Below, in pieces: positions 1 to 5,988 of a DNA stretch of 9,387 nt. The notes beneath the pieces were generated by a model. It was not told where the DNA came from. It ran no database searches and was given only the letters and a program-made list of their open reading frames with translations. Origin of the DNA: Gemmatimonadota bacterium (GTDB lineage Bacteria > Gemmatimonadota > Gemmatimonadetes > Longimicrobiales > Longimicrobiaceae); assembly GCA_019348265.1 (NCBI GenBank), contig JAHWJV010000106.1, positions 1 through 9,387 on the forward strand. The letters are read 5' to 3'. A program made the translations under genes and the position numbers. Within the stretch, counting starts at the first letter, position 1. Each line of letters starts with the position of its first letter.

Positions 1-10
1 AGAGGATCAC
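1..10 (-). CDS. Start of a PIN-like (DUF5615) toxin gene, cut by the window edge (tentative)
   Basis: On the minus strand the antitoxin's TGA stop (9..7) overlaps a GTG codon (10..8), giving a GTGA overlap typical of translationally coupled toxin-antitoxin pairs. Only three codons are visible (GTG ATC CTC, read M-I-L). DUF5615 PIN-like toxins are the usual downstream partners of DUF433 antitoxins and often begin M-(K)-I-L-L-D-E-N. The visible residues agree with that start but are far too few to prove it. The call therefore rests on the overlap and on known gene pairing. If correct, the product would be a small ribonuclease-like toxin sharing the integron cassette with its antitoxin. Confidence 0.4.
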
Positions 11-231
11 GCCGCCAGAATGGGATGATCGATACGGCGGGAGGCGTACTGAAGCGCCGCGGTGATATCGTCCGGCTCCAAATCGGGGAGTTCCTCCAGT
101 ACCTGCTCCCGCGACAAGCCCGCGGCGAGTAAATCGAGTACATCAACGACCCGTATCCGCATTCCTCGGATGCAGGGACGGCCTCCGCACTGCTCAGGAT
201 TGATCGTGATGCGACCCAACAGGTTAGCCAT
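7..231 (-). CDS. DUF433 domain antitoxin (VapB-like), first integron cassette gene
   Basis: A 74-residue protein that is almost entirely a DUF433 domain. The hallmark block GGRPCIRGMRIRVVDVLDLL is followed by a short helix with A-G-L-S and E-Q-V-L-E, then the second hallmark L-x-P-D-D-I-x-A-A-L-x-Y-A. DUF433 proteins are small helix-turn-helix antitoxins normally paired with a DUF5615 PIN-like toxin; the role is to bind and neutralise the toxin and probably repress the shared promoter. I chose the ATG at 231 because GGAG lies 9 nt upstream. A GTG at 246 in the same frame has no ribosome site. The stop overlaps the next gene's GTG. It lies just inside a candidate attI insertion point and is transcribed away from intI, as expected for a cassette gene. 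The family call is firm; the antitoxin role is inferred from family knowledge. Confidence 0.85.
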   Translation of the reverse strand: MANLLGRITINPEQCGGRPCIRGMRIRVVDVLDLLAAGLSREQVLEELPDLEPDDITAALQYASRRIDHPILAA

Positions 232-305
232 CGCTGACAACTCCACGGCAAGAGGTGCTGTGAAGAGTAGTCGTCAGCCGGCGGCAGGGCAAGCAGACGT
301 GAGGC

Positions 306-345
306 GCCTAACGTTGGTGTAAGTAGACGGATGTCCGCCTAAGGT
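306..345 (-). other. Candidate attI recombination site (integron insertion point)
   Basis: Read on the minus strand, 312..306 is GTTAGGC, a perfect match to the integron core site GTTRRRY; recombination would fall between G312 and T311. Directly outside it, ACACCAAC (320..313) partly resembles the inverted partner RYYYAAC. The heptamer CGCCTAA occurs on the plus strand at 305-311 and again at 336-342, a 31-bp direct spacing, recalling the direct-repeat integrase sites of attI1. No second GTTRRRY/RYYYAAC pair at attC spacing is visible, so attI fits better than attC. The position is right: upstream of intI, with a divergent cassette-type gene starting 75 bp beyond. The outer limit is approximate. 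Confidence 0.55.
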
Positions 346-408
346 AACCTACAGAATTCGCCTACCCCCCGGCCCCTCCCCATCTTCCGCTCATAAGAGT
401 GGCGCGAA

Positions 409-426
409 AGGCGGACATTCGTCCGC
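409..426. promoter_or_regulatory. Perfect palindrome in the intI-attI spacer, operator-like
   Basis: GCGGAC-ATTC-GTCCGC at 411-426 is a perfect inverted repeat with 6-bp arms and a 4-bp loop. A 14 of 16 match to AGGCGGACATTCGTCC (409-424) recurs inverted at 325-340, inside the attI zone, and a lone GCGGAC sits at 494-499 just before the intI start. The arrangement suggests a regulator or integrase binding motif used several times. It is not a LexA box of the CTGT-N8-ACAG type. The function is inferred. Confidence 0.4.
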
Positions 427-441
427 ATTACTACGGGGTCC

Positions 442-472
442 GTGACCAAACGGGGAAGATTGTACGCATAAT
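442..472 (+). promoter_or_regulatory. Weak candidate promoter for intI
   Basis: The -10-like CATAAT (467-472, 5 of 6 to TATAAT) follows a -35-like GTGACC (442-447, 4 of 6 to TTGACA) with a long 19-bp spacer. It would start a short leader to the ATG at 502. On the opposite strand TACAAT (465..460, 5 of 6) overlaps it and could be a -10 toward the cassette, but it has no recognisable -35. Both are ordinary-chance matches in an AT-rich patch of GC-rich DNA. Confidence 0.25.
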
Positions 473-501
473 CCCCCTCCTGCCGCGCGTTCTGCGGACG
501 C

Positions 502-1539
502 ATGCTTAAGGACGCGCCCGTACTCACAGGTTGCACCGTCGCCGACCCAAGCGCAAGCATGGCGGGGCCGAAACTTTTGGAGCAGGTTCGCCGGGCCGCT
601 CGTACGAGGCATCTCAGCCTGCGCACGGAGGAGGCGTACACGCGTTGGGTGTACCGCTTCATTCGGCACCACGGCAAGCGGCATCCGGCAGAGATGAATG
701 CGCCGGAGGTCCGGGAGTTTCTCTCGCACCTGGCGACGGATCTCCACGTCGCCGCGTCGACGCAGAACCAGGCGCTCGCCGCGTTGACCTTCCTGTACCG
801 GCACGTGCTCGAGATCGAGCTCGCGCCCGTGGGGCAGGTGGCGCGGGCGCGGAGGCCGTCGCGGCTTCCGGTGGTGTTGACGCCGGAGGAAGTGCAGAGC
901 GTGCTCGCCGAGCTACGCGGCACCCACTGGCTGGTGGGGAGCCTCCTCTACGGCTCCGGGCTCCGGCTCCTGGAGGCTCTGCGGCTCCGGGTGAAGGACT
1001 TCGGATTCACCGACCGTTCGCTGGTGGTCCGGCAGGGGAAGGGCGCGAAGGACCGGGTGACGGTGTTTCCCGAGAAGCTGCGGGTACCGATCGAGCTCCA
1101 CCTGCAGCGGGTGCGGCGTGCACACGAGAAGGATCTGGCGCGGGGTTATGGGACGGTGCAGCTCCCCGGGGCGCTGGACCGAAAATACCCTAACGCATGC
1201 CGCGAATGGGTCTGGCAGTACGCCTTCCCTGCGGCGAGCCACTCCACCGACCCACGCTCCGGCGCTGTGCGGCGGCATCACCTGTCTCCCTCATCGGTGC
1301 AGAAAGCCGTCCGGACGGCGGTTCGGCGCGCCGGCGTTTCGAAGCCGGCGGGATGCCACACGCTGCGCCACTCGTTCGCCACGCATCTCCTGGAGGCGGG
1401 CTACGACATCCGCACGGTTCAGGAGCTGCTGGGGCATAAGGACGTGCGCACCACGATGCTCTATACCCACGTGCTGAACCGGGGCGGGCTGGGCGTGCGA
1501 AGCCCGCTGGACTCGCCGGGCCGCCCGGCTTCGACATAA
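502..1539 (+). CDS. intI: Integron integrase (IntI), tyrosine recombinase
   Basis: A 345-residue site-specific recombinase that inserts and excises gene cassettes at attI and attC. The N-terminal SAM-like core-binding domain covers about 23-115 (K-L-L-E-Q-V-R, then L-R-T-E-E-A-Y). The catalytic domain carries R155 (GSGLR), K180 (RQGKGAKDR), H286 and R289 (HTLRHSFATHLLE), H312 (LLGHKDV) and nucleophile Y321 (TMLYTHV), so all catalytic residues are present. Residues about 221-260 (LPGALDRKYPNACREWVWQY, then HSTDPRSGAVRRHH) match the extra segment that separates IntI from XerC/XerD. The C-terminal GVRSPLD is also typical of IntI. Homology begins near residue 23, so ATG 559 (residue 20) is an alternative start; neither start has a clear ribosome site. 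The gene stands alone, divergent from the cassette side and closed by a terminator. No frameshift is seen; it is probably functional. Confidence 0.95.
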   Translation: MLKDAPVLTGCTVADPSASMAGPKLLEQVRRAARTRHLSLRTEEAYTRWVYRFIRHHGKRHPAEMNAPEVREFLSHLATDLHVAASTQNQALAALTFLYRHVLEIELAPVGQVARARRPSRLPVVLTPEEVQSVLAELRGTHWLVGSLLYGSGLRLLEALRLRVKDFGFTDRSLVVRQGKGAKDRVTVFPEKLRVPIELHLQRVRRAHEKDLARGYGTVQLPGALDRKYPNACREWVWQYAFPAASHSTDPRSGAVRRHHLSPSSVQKAVRTAVRRAGVSKPAGCHTLRHSFATHLLEAGYDIRTVQELLGHKDVRTTMLYTHVLNRGGLGVRSPLDSPGRPAST

Positions 1540-1540
1540 A

Positions 1541-1579
1541 GAGAAGACCCCGCGGCAACGTTCGCCGCGGGGTCTTCTC
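1541..1579. terminator. Bidirectional intrinsic terminator between convergent genes
   Basis: A perfect 16-bp inverted repeat (1541-1556 with 1564-1579, 7-nt loop AACGTTC) begins two bases after the intI stop. The outer stem is A/G-rich on the left and T/C-rich on the right, so both RNA strands end the stem with a U/C-rich side. The HEAT-repeat gene on the other strand stops at 1608, so one hairpin can serve both genes. Confidence 0.85.
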
Positions 1580-1607
1580 GTCCAGCAGTGTTGCCCGTTC
1601 GAAGCGC

Positions 1608-4337
1608 CTACTTCGGCGCGGCGCTGTAGGGCTGCAGCCGCTCGCTGTACTGCCCCTGCACCCCCATCACGTTGATGGCGCGCACCAGGTGCGGCGCGGC
1701 GGCGGTGTCGGTCCAGCCGGCGTCGATCGCCCGCACGACCTTCTCGCGGTCGGCGCCCTGGAGCCGGGGGCCGCGCACCTGCTGCACGAGCACCGAGTAG
1801 GCGAGCACGCGCTGGGCCGGGTCGCCGGTGCGGGACAGGTTGATGAAGTAGTCCAGCTCCGTCGCGCGGCGCTGGTGGCCGATGAAGCGGCGCCACGCAG
1901 CCTCGACCGGGCTCGCGCCGGCGGCGGGCGCCGCCTCCGACGGGTTGAGCTGCGTGAGGACGGCGACGGCGGCCTCGGTGCCCGCCTGGCCCGGGGCCGC
2001 CATCATCGCGTTGAGCAGCCGGCCGCGCACCTCGCCGTCGAGGCTCGGGTCGAGTGCGGCCGAGCGGAGGATGCCGGTCATCGAGGCGGGTACGGTCGCC
2101 TGCCCCGCCACCAGCTCGGCCACCGCGGTGCGCAGCAGCGGGCTCTTCGCGTTCAGACCCGCGAGCAGCTCGGCGTGCGAATCAGTCAGCGTCGACGAGC
2201 CGACCAGTGCGTCGATCACCTGGGTGCGCTGCGGGTCGTTCGCGGAGGTGAGCGCCACCAGCAGCGTCTTCGAGCCCTGCGGGAGCACACGGAAGCGCAT
2301 CAGGTCGTCCGTCAGGCGGGCGAACTCATCGCCGGTGGCGGTGAGTAGCGCCTGCCGCAGCGCGGGTCGGATAGACGGGCTCCCCTCCCACGTCGCGGGG
2401 TTGAAGTACGGTCCGATGAAGGACGGCCTGGTGGTCCACCAGTCCCCCTCCCAGGCGGCTTCCCGGTTGTAGAGCCGGGCGAGCGTCTGCAGGATCGGCG
2501 CGCGCGCCGCCGCGGGAGCCCGCTCGAGGCGCTGCGAGAGCGCCGCGACGGTCTCGGCGGTGTGCATCTGGCCAAGAGCGCGCAGAGCGCCGGCCTGCGC
2601 GGCCGGCGAGCCGCTGTCGAGCGCCTGGAGCGCCGCCTCACGCGCCTCGAGCCGCACCAGCGCGTTCACGGCCAGGTGCGAGAGCGCCTGGTCGCTGCTG
2701 GCCGTCAGCGGCACGATGGCGCTCGCCGCCGAGCGCGCGTCGAGGCGCACCAGGCCGTTCAGCGCCTGCACCTTCACGTGGTCGTCAGCGTCGTCGAGCG
2801 CGCGAACGAATACCGACGGGTTCACCCCCGCGACCTGGTCCTTGCGGTCGGCGAGCGCGCGGAGCGCCAGCGCGCGCACCCGCGGGTCCGCGTCGGAGGT
2901 GGCGCGGACGAGCGCCGCGTTGGCGCGCGCTCCGATGAGCTGCTTCAGCGTGAACATCGCCGCGACGCGCGCCTCGGCCGAGTGCTGAGCGTTGGTGACG
3001 ACCTGCTCCAGCGCGCGGGTATAGGCCGCCTTCGGTCCACGCTTGAGGATCCCCTGCTGCGCCTGCAGCCGGTCGATGGCGCGCGGAGAGAGCAGCTGCG
3101 AGATCAGTTGCGCGTCCGTCGGGTTCGCGGGCCGTACCACGGCGGGCCGCGCGGTGAGCCCGGGCGGGGTGATCCGCACCACGTAGCCAACGGTGTCGGA
3201 CGCGTAGCGGAACTGGCCACCGGAAAGGCTGGAGACGTACAGGTTCGAGTGGTGGTCGACCACCAGGTCCGTTGGACGGACGAAGGTCAGGAACTCCTCC
3301 TGCTTCACGTCGAAGCTCGCCCCCTTCGGCGTGAGCGGCTGACGGAAGACGCGGTTCACCGTCCAGTCGGCGGTGTAGAGCGTGTTGTTGTAGCCTTCGG
3401 GGAAGGCCGGGTCCTGGATCCAGAGGCCGCCTACGCCCGAGCCGCCGCCGTAGTCGGCGAGCGAGGGGAAGTGCTCGGTCGGGAAGTTCTTGTACAGGTT
3501 CGGGTACCCGAGGTCCGCGCCGGGGGCGACGTAGTGCAGCCGGGTGTTCCAGCCGTCGCCGTCGTTGGTGTTGTCGCGGGTGAAGACGTTCAGGAACGGG
3601 TCTACCGCGACGTCGTAGATGTTGCGGGTGTTGATGGCGTAGATCTCCAGGTTGGTGCCGTCGGGCCGCACGCGGACCACCGCGCCGCCGCGGTGCGCGA
3701 TCTCGGTCCCGTCCGCGCCGACCGCCCTGCGGAAGCCGTAGTCACCGACGGCGATGTACAGCCACCCGTCGATGCCCATCGTGATGCCGTTGGTCGTGTG
3801 GTCCGCGCCGCGGAAGTCCAGGTCGAAGCCCAGCCCGCTGACGAGCTCCTTCTTCCAGTCGGAGATCCCGTCGCCATTCGTGTCGCGGAACGCGGTCAGA
3901 GACGGCGGGTGCATCACGTATAGCGTCTCGCCGTCGAAGGCGACGCCGCGCGGGCTGTCCATCTCCGCGAACGTGGTGTACCGGTCCGCGCGCCCGTCGT
4001 TGTTGTCGTCCACCAGCCGCATCACGCGCCCGATCCCCTTGATCGCCGACAGCGACAGGTTCGGGTCGACGCAGACGAAGAGCGCCCCGTCCGGCGACTC
4101 CGAGAGGCAGGTCGGGTACATGGCCACCGGCGGCCCCGCGAATAGCCTGACGTCCCACCCCACCGGCGCCTTCACCTCCGAGCGCATCTTCGCCTCGACC
4201 GCCGGGTTCGCCGCGATCGTCCCGCTGCTCGGCAGCGGCGCCGGCCGGGCCTCGGCGGCGGGCGTTTGCGCGAGCAGCGGCGTCGCCATCGCCAGCGCGA
4301 CGACCGCCGTCATCATCCCACGTGCTGAGCTTTGCAT
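1608..4337 (-). CDS. Exported beta-propeller 'membrane-bound dehydrogenase' protein with HEAT repeats
   Basis: A 909-residue protein. Residues 1-24 form a signal peptide (hydrophobic AVVALAMATPLLA, cleavage near LLA-Q), so it acts outside the cytoplasm. Residues about 55-392 resemble the sorbosone/glucose dehydrogenase-like propeller of the 'putative membrane-bound dehydrogenase' family (TIGR02604 type): PVGWDVRLFAGPP, SPDGALFVCVDPN, H-TTNGITMGIDGWLYIAVGD and the final G-Y-V-V-R-I-T-P-P-G. Two DxNxDG calcium-type loops lie at 110-118 and 152-160. Residues about 410-900 are alternating Ala/Leu helices with repeated V-R-A-L-A-L-R-A-L units, that is HEAT repeats. Many relatives end in a c-type cytochrome, but no CXXCH is present here. 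I chose ATG 4337 because AAGGG lies just upstream and a signal peptide follows; a longer reading to 4568 merely translates intergenic repeats. It follows a DUF1080 gene on the same strand. Enzyme activity is unproven. Confidence 0.85.
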   Translation of the reverse strand: MQSSARGMMTAVVALAMATPLLAQTPAAEARPAPLPSSGTIAANPAVEAKMRSEVKAPVGWDVRLFAGPPVAMYPTCLSESPDGALFVCVDPNLSLSAIKGIGRVMRLVDDNNDGRADRYTTFAEMDSPRGVAFDGETLYVMHPPSLTAFRDTNGDGISDWKKELVSGLGFDLDFRGADHTTNGITMGIDGWLYIAVGDYGFRRAVGADGTEIAHRGGAVVRVRPDGTNLEIYAINTRNIYDVAVDPFLNVFTRDNTNDGDGWNTRLHYVAPGADLGYPNLYKNFPTEHFPSLADYGGGSGVGGLWIQDPAFPEGYNNTLYTADWTVNRVFRQPLTPKGASFDVKQEEFLTFVRPTDLVVDHHSNLYVSSLSGGQFRYASDTVGYVVRITPPGLTARPAVVRPANPTDAQLISQLLSPRAIDRLQAQQGILKRGPKAAYTRALEQVVTNAQHSAEARVAAMFTLKQLIGARANAALVRATSDADPRVRALALRALADRKDQVAGVNPSVFVRALDDADDHVKVQALNGLVRLDARSAASAIVPLTASSDQALSHLAVNALVRLEAREAALQALDSGSPAAQAGALRALGQMHTAETVAALSQRLERAPAAARAPILQTLARLYNREAAWEGDWWTTRPSFIGPYFNPATWEGSPSIRPALRQALLTATGDEFARLTDDLMRFRVLPQGSKTLLVALTSANDPQRTQVIDALVGSSTLTDSHAELLAGLNAKSPLLRTAVAELVAGQATVPASMTGILRSAALDPSLDGEVRGRLLNAMMAAPGQAGTEAAVAVLTQLNPSEAAPAAGASPVEAAWRRFIGHQRRATELDYFINLSRTGDPAQRVLAYSVLVQQVRGPRLQGADREKVVRAIDAGWTDTAAAPHLVRAINVMGVQGQYSERLQPYSAAPK

Positions 4338-4428
4338 GATCCCTTGACCCGTTGTGTCGCGAATACGTGTGCCTCTTCCCAACCCGATTCCGTCCTGATT
4401 ACGCGGCTCCCACGCCACCGCTGGAACT

Positions 4429-4473
4429 CCACCCTCCCCACCCATGGGGGAGGGTGGCGCGCCTGAGCGCGCC
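4429..4473. repeat. Pair of GC-rich hairpins (REP-like element)
   Basis: Two adjacent perfect inverted repeats. The first is CCACCCTCCCC (4429-4439) with GGGGAGGGTGG (4447-4457), 7-nt loop. The second is GGCGCGC (4456-4462) with GCGCGCC (4467-4473), loop CTGA, overlapping the first by two bases. They lie between two same-strand genes and directly beside a heptad array. From memory, spurious proteins reading P-P-S-P-M-G-G-E-G-G are common in several high-GC phyla, which suggests a dispersed intergenic element. They could also attenuate transcription between the DUF1080 gene and the propeller gene. Confidence 0.65.
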
Positions 4474-4486
4474 GGGCGAGGGCCGA

Positions 4487-4556
4487 CTGACGACCGACGA
4501 CTGATAGCCGATAGCCGATAGCTGATAGCTGATAGCTGATAGCCGACAGCCGATAG
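4487..4556. repeat. Heptad tandem repeat, ten units of C-Y-G-A-Y-R-R
   Basis: Eight near-identical 7-bp units (CTGATAG or CCGATAG, one CCGACAG) run from 4501 to 4556, preceded by two more diverged units (CTGACGA, CCGACGA) from 4487. Variation is confined to transitions. Arrays of this kind are known intergenic short tandem repeats in diverse bacteria and are often mistranslated as Y-Q-L-S-A-I-S. The array ends one base before the DUF1080 stop codon. Copy number may vary between strains. Confidence 0.85.
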
Positions 4557-4557
4557 C

Positions 4558-5478
4558 CTAATACACACACATCGCCGCGTTCGACTTCACGATATACGTC
4601 TTGTAGTTCCGCGCCCTCGGATCGGTGCACCCCTCGAGGTTGAGGATCTCGATCTTCCGGAAGTCGATCTCGGCGCTCTCCGCCTGGATGGTGATGTAAC
4701 CGCGGTCGAGGAGCTTGCCCGGCTGCATGATGCCGGGCATCAGCGGGCTCGCGTTGCCGCCACCCATCTGCGGCTTGTCGTACGTCATCACGGTGTCCCC
4801 GTTGACGACGTGCTTGACGATGGAGTCGCCGAGCATCATCACCTCCACGCGCACCCACTGGTCCCCCTCGTAGGTTTGCGAGGAGGAGTTGACGCAATGC
4901 GCGGTGATCAGCGAGTCGTTTCGAACGAAGTTCGTCCCCGGGGTGCACAGGTTCGCGGTGCTGCGCGGCCGACCATTGGCGAGGCCGCCCAGTAGCTGCA
5001 CCTCGATCGAGATCGGGAAGTCCTGGTCCTGCGTCATCGTCTCTGGTGCCTGCGCGTGGAGCATCAGGCCGTTGTTCCGGAGCGCCCAGGCGAGACTGGC
5101 CGGCGCACCGGTCACCTGGCCGCCGACGAAGCGGTACTCGGCCGCGAGCAGGTAGTAGGAGTAGGGATCCTTATAGAAGAGGTGCCCGTACTCGCCGTTC
5201 CAGCCAGACCACTGGTCGTAGCGCACCTTCAGCAGGCCGTCCTCGGCTCGGAAGGTGTTGTTGTAGTTCTCGCCGAGGGGCCGCTTGGTGAACTTCGGGG
5301 TCCAGCCGGAGAGGTCGCGGCCGTTGAACAACTGGACCCACTCGCGCGTGTTCGGATCCCGGGACGCGCTGCTGGAGCCAGCCGCGGTCGCGCACCCGGA
5401 GAGGGTCAGCGCGAGAGCGGCGGTGAGTGCCGTGATCCCGCTACGAGAGCATCGGGCGGCGCGGCTGGAAAGCGTCAT
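4558..5478 (-). CDS. DUF1080 lipoprotein (3-keto-disaccharide hydrolase-like)
   Basis: A 306-residue lipoprotein. The signal peptide with the hydrophobic run ALTAALALTLSGC ends in a lipobox with C29, so the mature protein is lipid-anchored outside the cytoplasmic membrane. WVQLFNGRDLSGW (47-59) is the hallmark start of the DUF1080 (PF06439) concanavalin-like fold, and the domain runs to the final strand ITIQAESAEIDFRKIEILNL. DUF1080 proteins are linked to glycan breakdown, some as 3-keto-disaccharide hydrolases; the substrate here is unknown. After the domain, a Cys-containing tail (C-T-D-P-R-A-R-N-Y-K to the end, last Cys near the C-terminus) could form a disulfide. The ATG at 5478 has GAGGAG 9 nt upstream; a GTG at 5505 in the same frame has no such site. 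The propeller gene follows 220 bp downstream on the same strand. Confidence 0.85.
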   Translation of the reverse strand: MTLSSRAARCSRSGITALTAALALTLSGCATAAGSSSASRDPNTREWVQLFNGRDLSGWTPKFTKRPLGENYNNTFRAEDGLLKVRYDQWSGWNGEYGHLFYKDPYSYYLLAAEYRFVGGQVTGAPASLAWALRNNGLMLHAQAPETMTQDQDFPISIEVQLLGGLANGRPRSTANLCTPGTNFVRNDSLITAHCVNSSSQTYEGDQWVRVEVMMLGDSIVKHVVNGDTVMTYDKPQMGGGNASPLMPGIMQPGKLLDRGYITIQAESAEIDFRKIEILNLEGCTDPRARNYKTYIVKSNAAMCVY

Positions 5479-5988
5479 CGAGAGTTCTCCTCGCAAGTGA
5501 ATCACTGCTTCGGGACGGCGGGCGCCGCCACCTGGGTGTTTTTGAGATCGGCACCGGCGTGTCCATCCGGGCGCGAAGCCGTCGGAGACTACTTCCCAAG
5601 CGGGATCACCGCCACCAGCCCCTCGAACGTACGGGGCCTGGCCATGCCGGCTGTACGCTGGGGTGGACGTACCCGGCGTATGAGCAAGCGAGCAACAAAG
5701 ATATGCGATTTGCGGCCTGGCGAGAATGCCCTGAATGGAGGTGGCACACGCCAGCGCGCGCGGTCTAGATACGCGATCCGCGCGTCGAGGTTCCGATCGT
5801 TCGGCAGGCCGCGGGGAAGGTCAAGGGCATGCTCACCGGAGGCGACGCGAACCCGTCGGACCGGTAAGAGCGATAAGGATGGCCAGCGAAGCGCCCTCCA
5901 CCGCCGTAGTTCCCGCTGCGAGGATGGACGGCGCGCTGTTCAGCCGGCTCTCGTGACGGGGCGGCCCGGAAGGGCGGCCGTTGCTCCG
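5479..5988. other. 510-bp intergenic gap with no supported gene
   Basis: Small reading frames occur in several frames here, but none shows a recognisable domain, a ribosome site with a plausible start, or consistent codon bias. I see no tandem repeat or clear intrinsic terminator. The GC-rich patch just after the transporter stop (about 5958-5980) has imperfect self-complementarity only. The gap probably holds the promoter and 5' leader of the DUF1080 gene and the end of the upstream transcript, but I cannot point to convincing -35/-10 hexamers. A decayed gene remains possible. Confidence 0.5.

Larger units (their letters stand above)
232..501. other. Integron spacer: cassette leader, attI and intI upstream region
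   Basis: No credible gene lies in these 270 bp; the short reading frames crossing it have no recognisable content. Positions 232-305 are the leader of the first cassette gene. Positions 306-345 hold the candidate attI core. Positions 409-426 hold a perfect palindrome, and 442-472 hold promoter-like hexamers. Composition is less GC-biased around 440-475 (an AT-rich patch), which suits a promoter zone between divergently read units. Confidence 0.6.

Noticed and set aside
306..345. attC (cassette recombination site) instead of attI
   Set aside because: No partner core site at attC spacing on either strand; position next to intI favours attI.
306..501. LexA-type SOS box controlling intI
   Set aside because: No CTGT-N8-ACAG match was found in the spacer; the palindrome present is of a different kind.
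2562..3923. 453-residue open frame on the plus strand, antisense to the propeller-HEAT gene
   Set aside because: Arg/Val/Glu-rich shadow produced by GC-rich third positions; no domain, and the opposite strand has a clear signal peptide and family motifs.
4487..4556. CRISPR array
   Set aside because: Units are 7 bp and contiguous, with no spacers and no cas genes.
4338..4568. N-terminal extension of the propeller gene (77 extra codons)
   Set aside because: It translates the hairpins and the heptad array and runs into the DUF1080 gene; the signal peptide and ribosome site point to ATG 4337.
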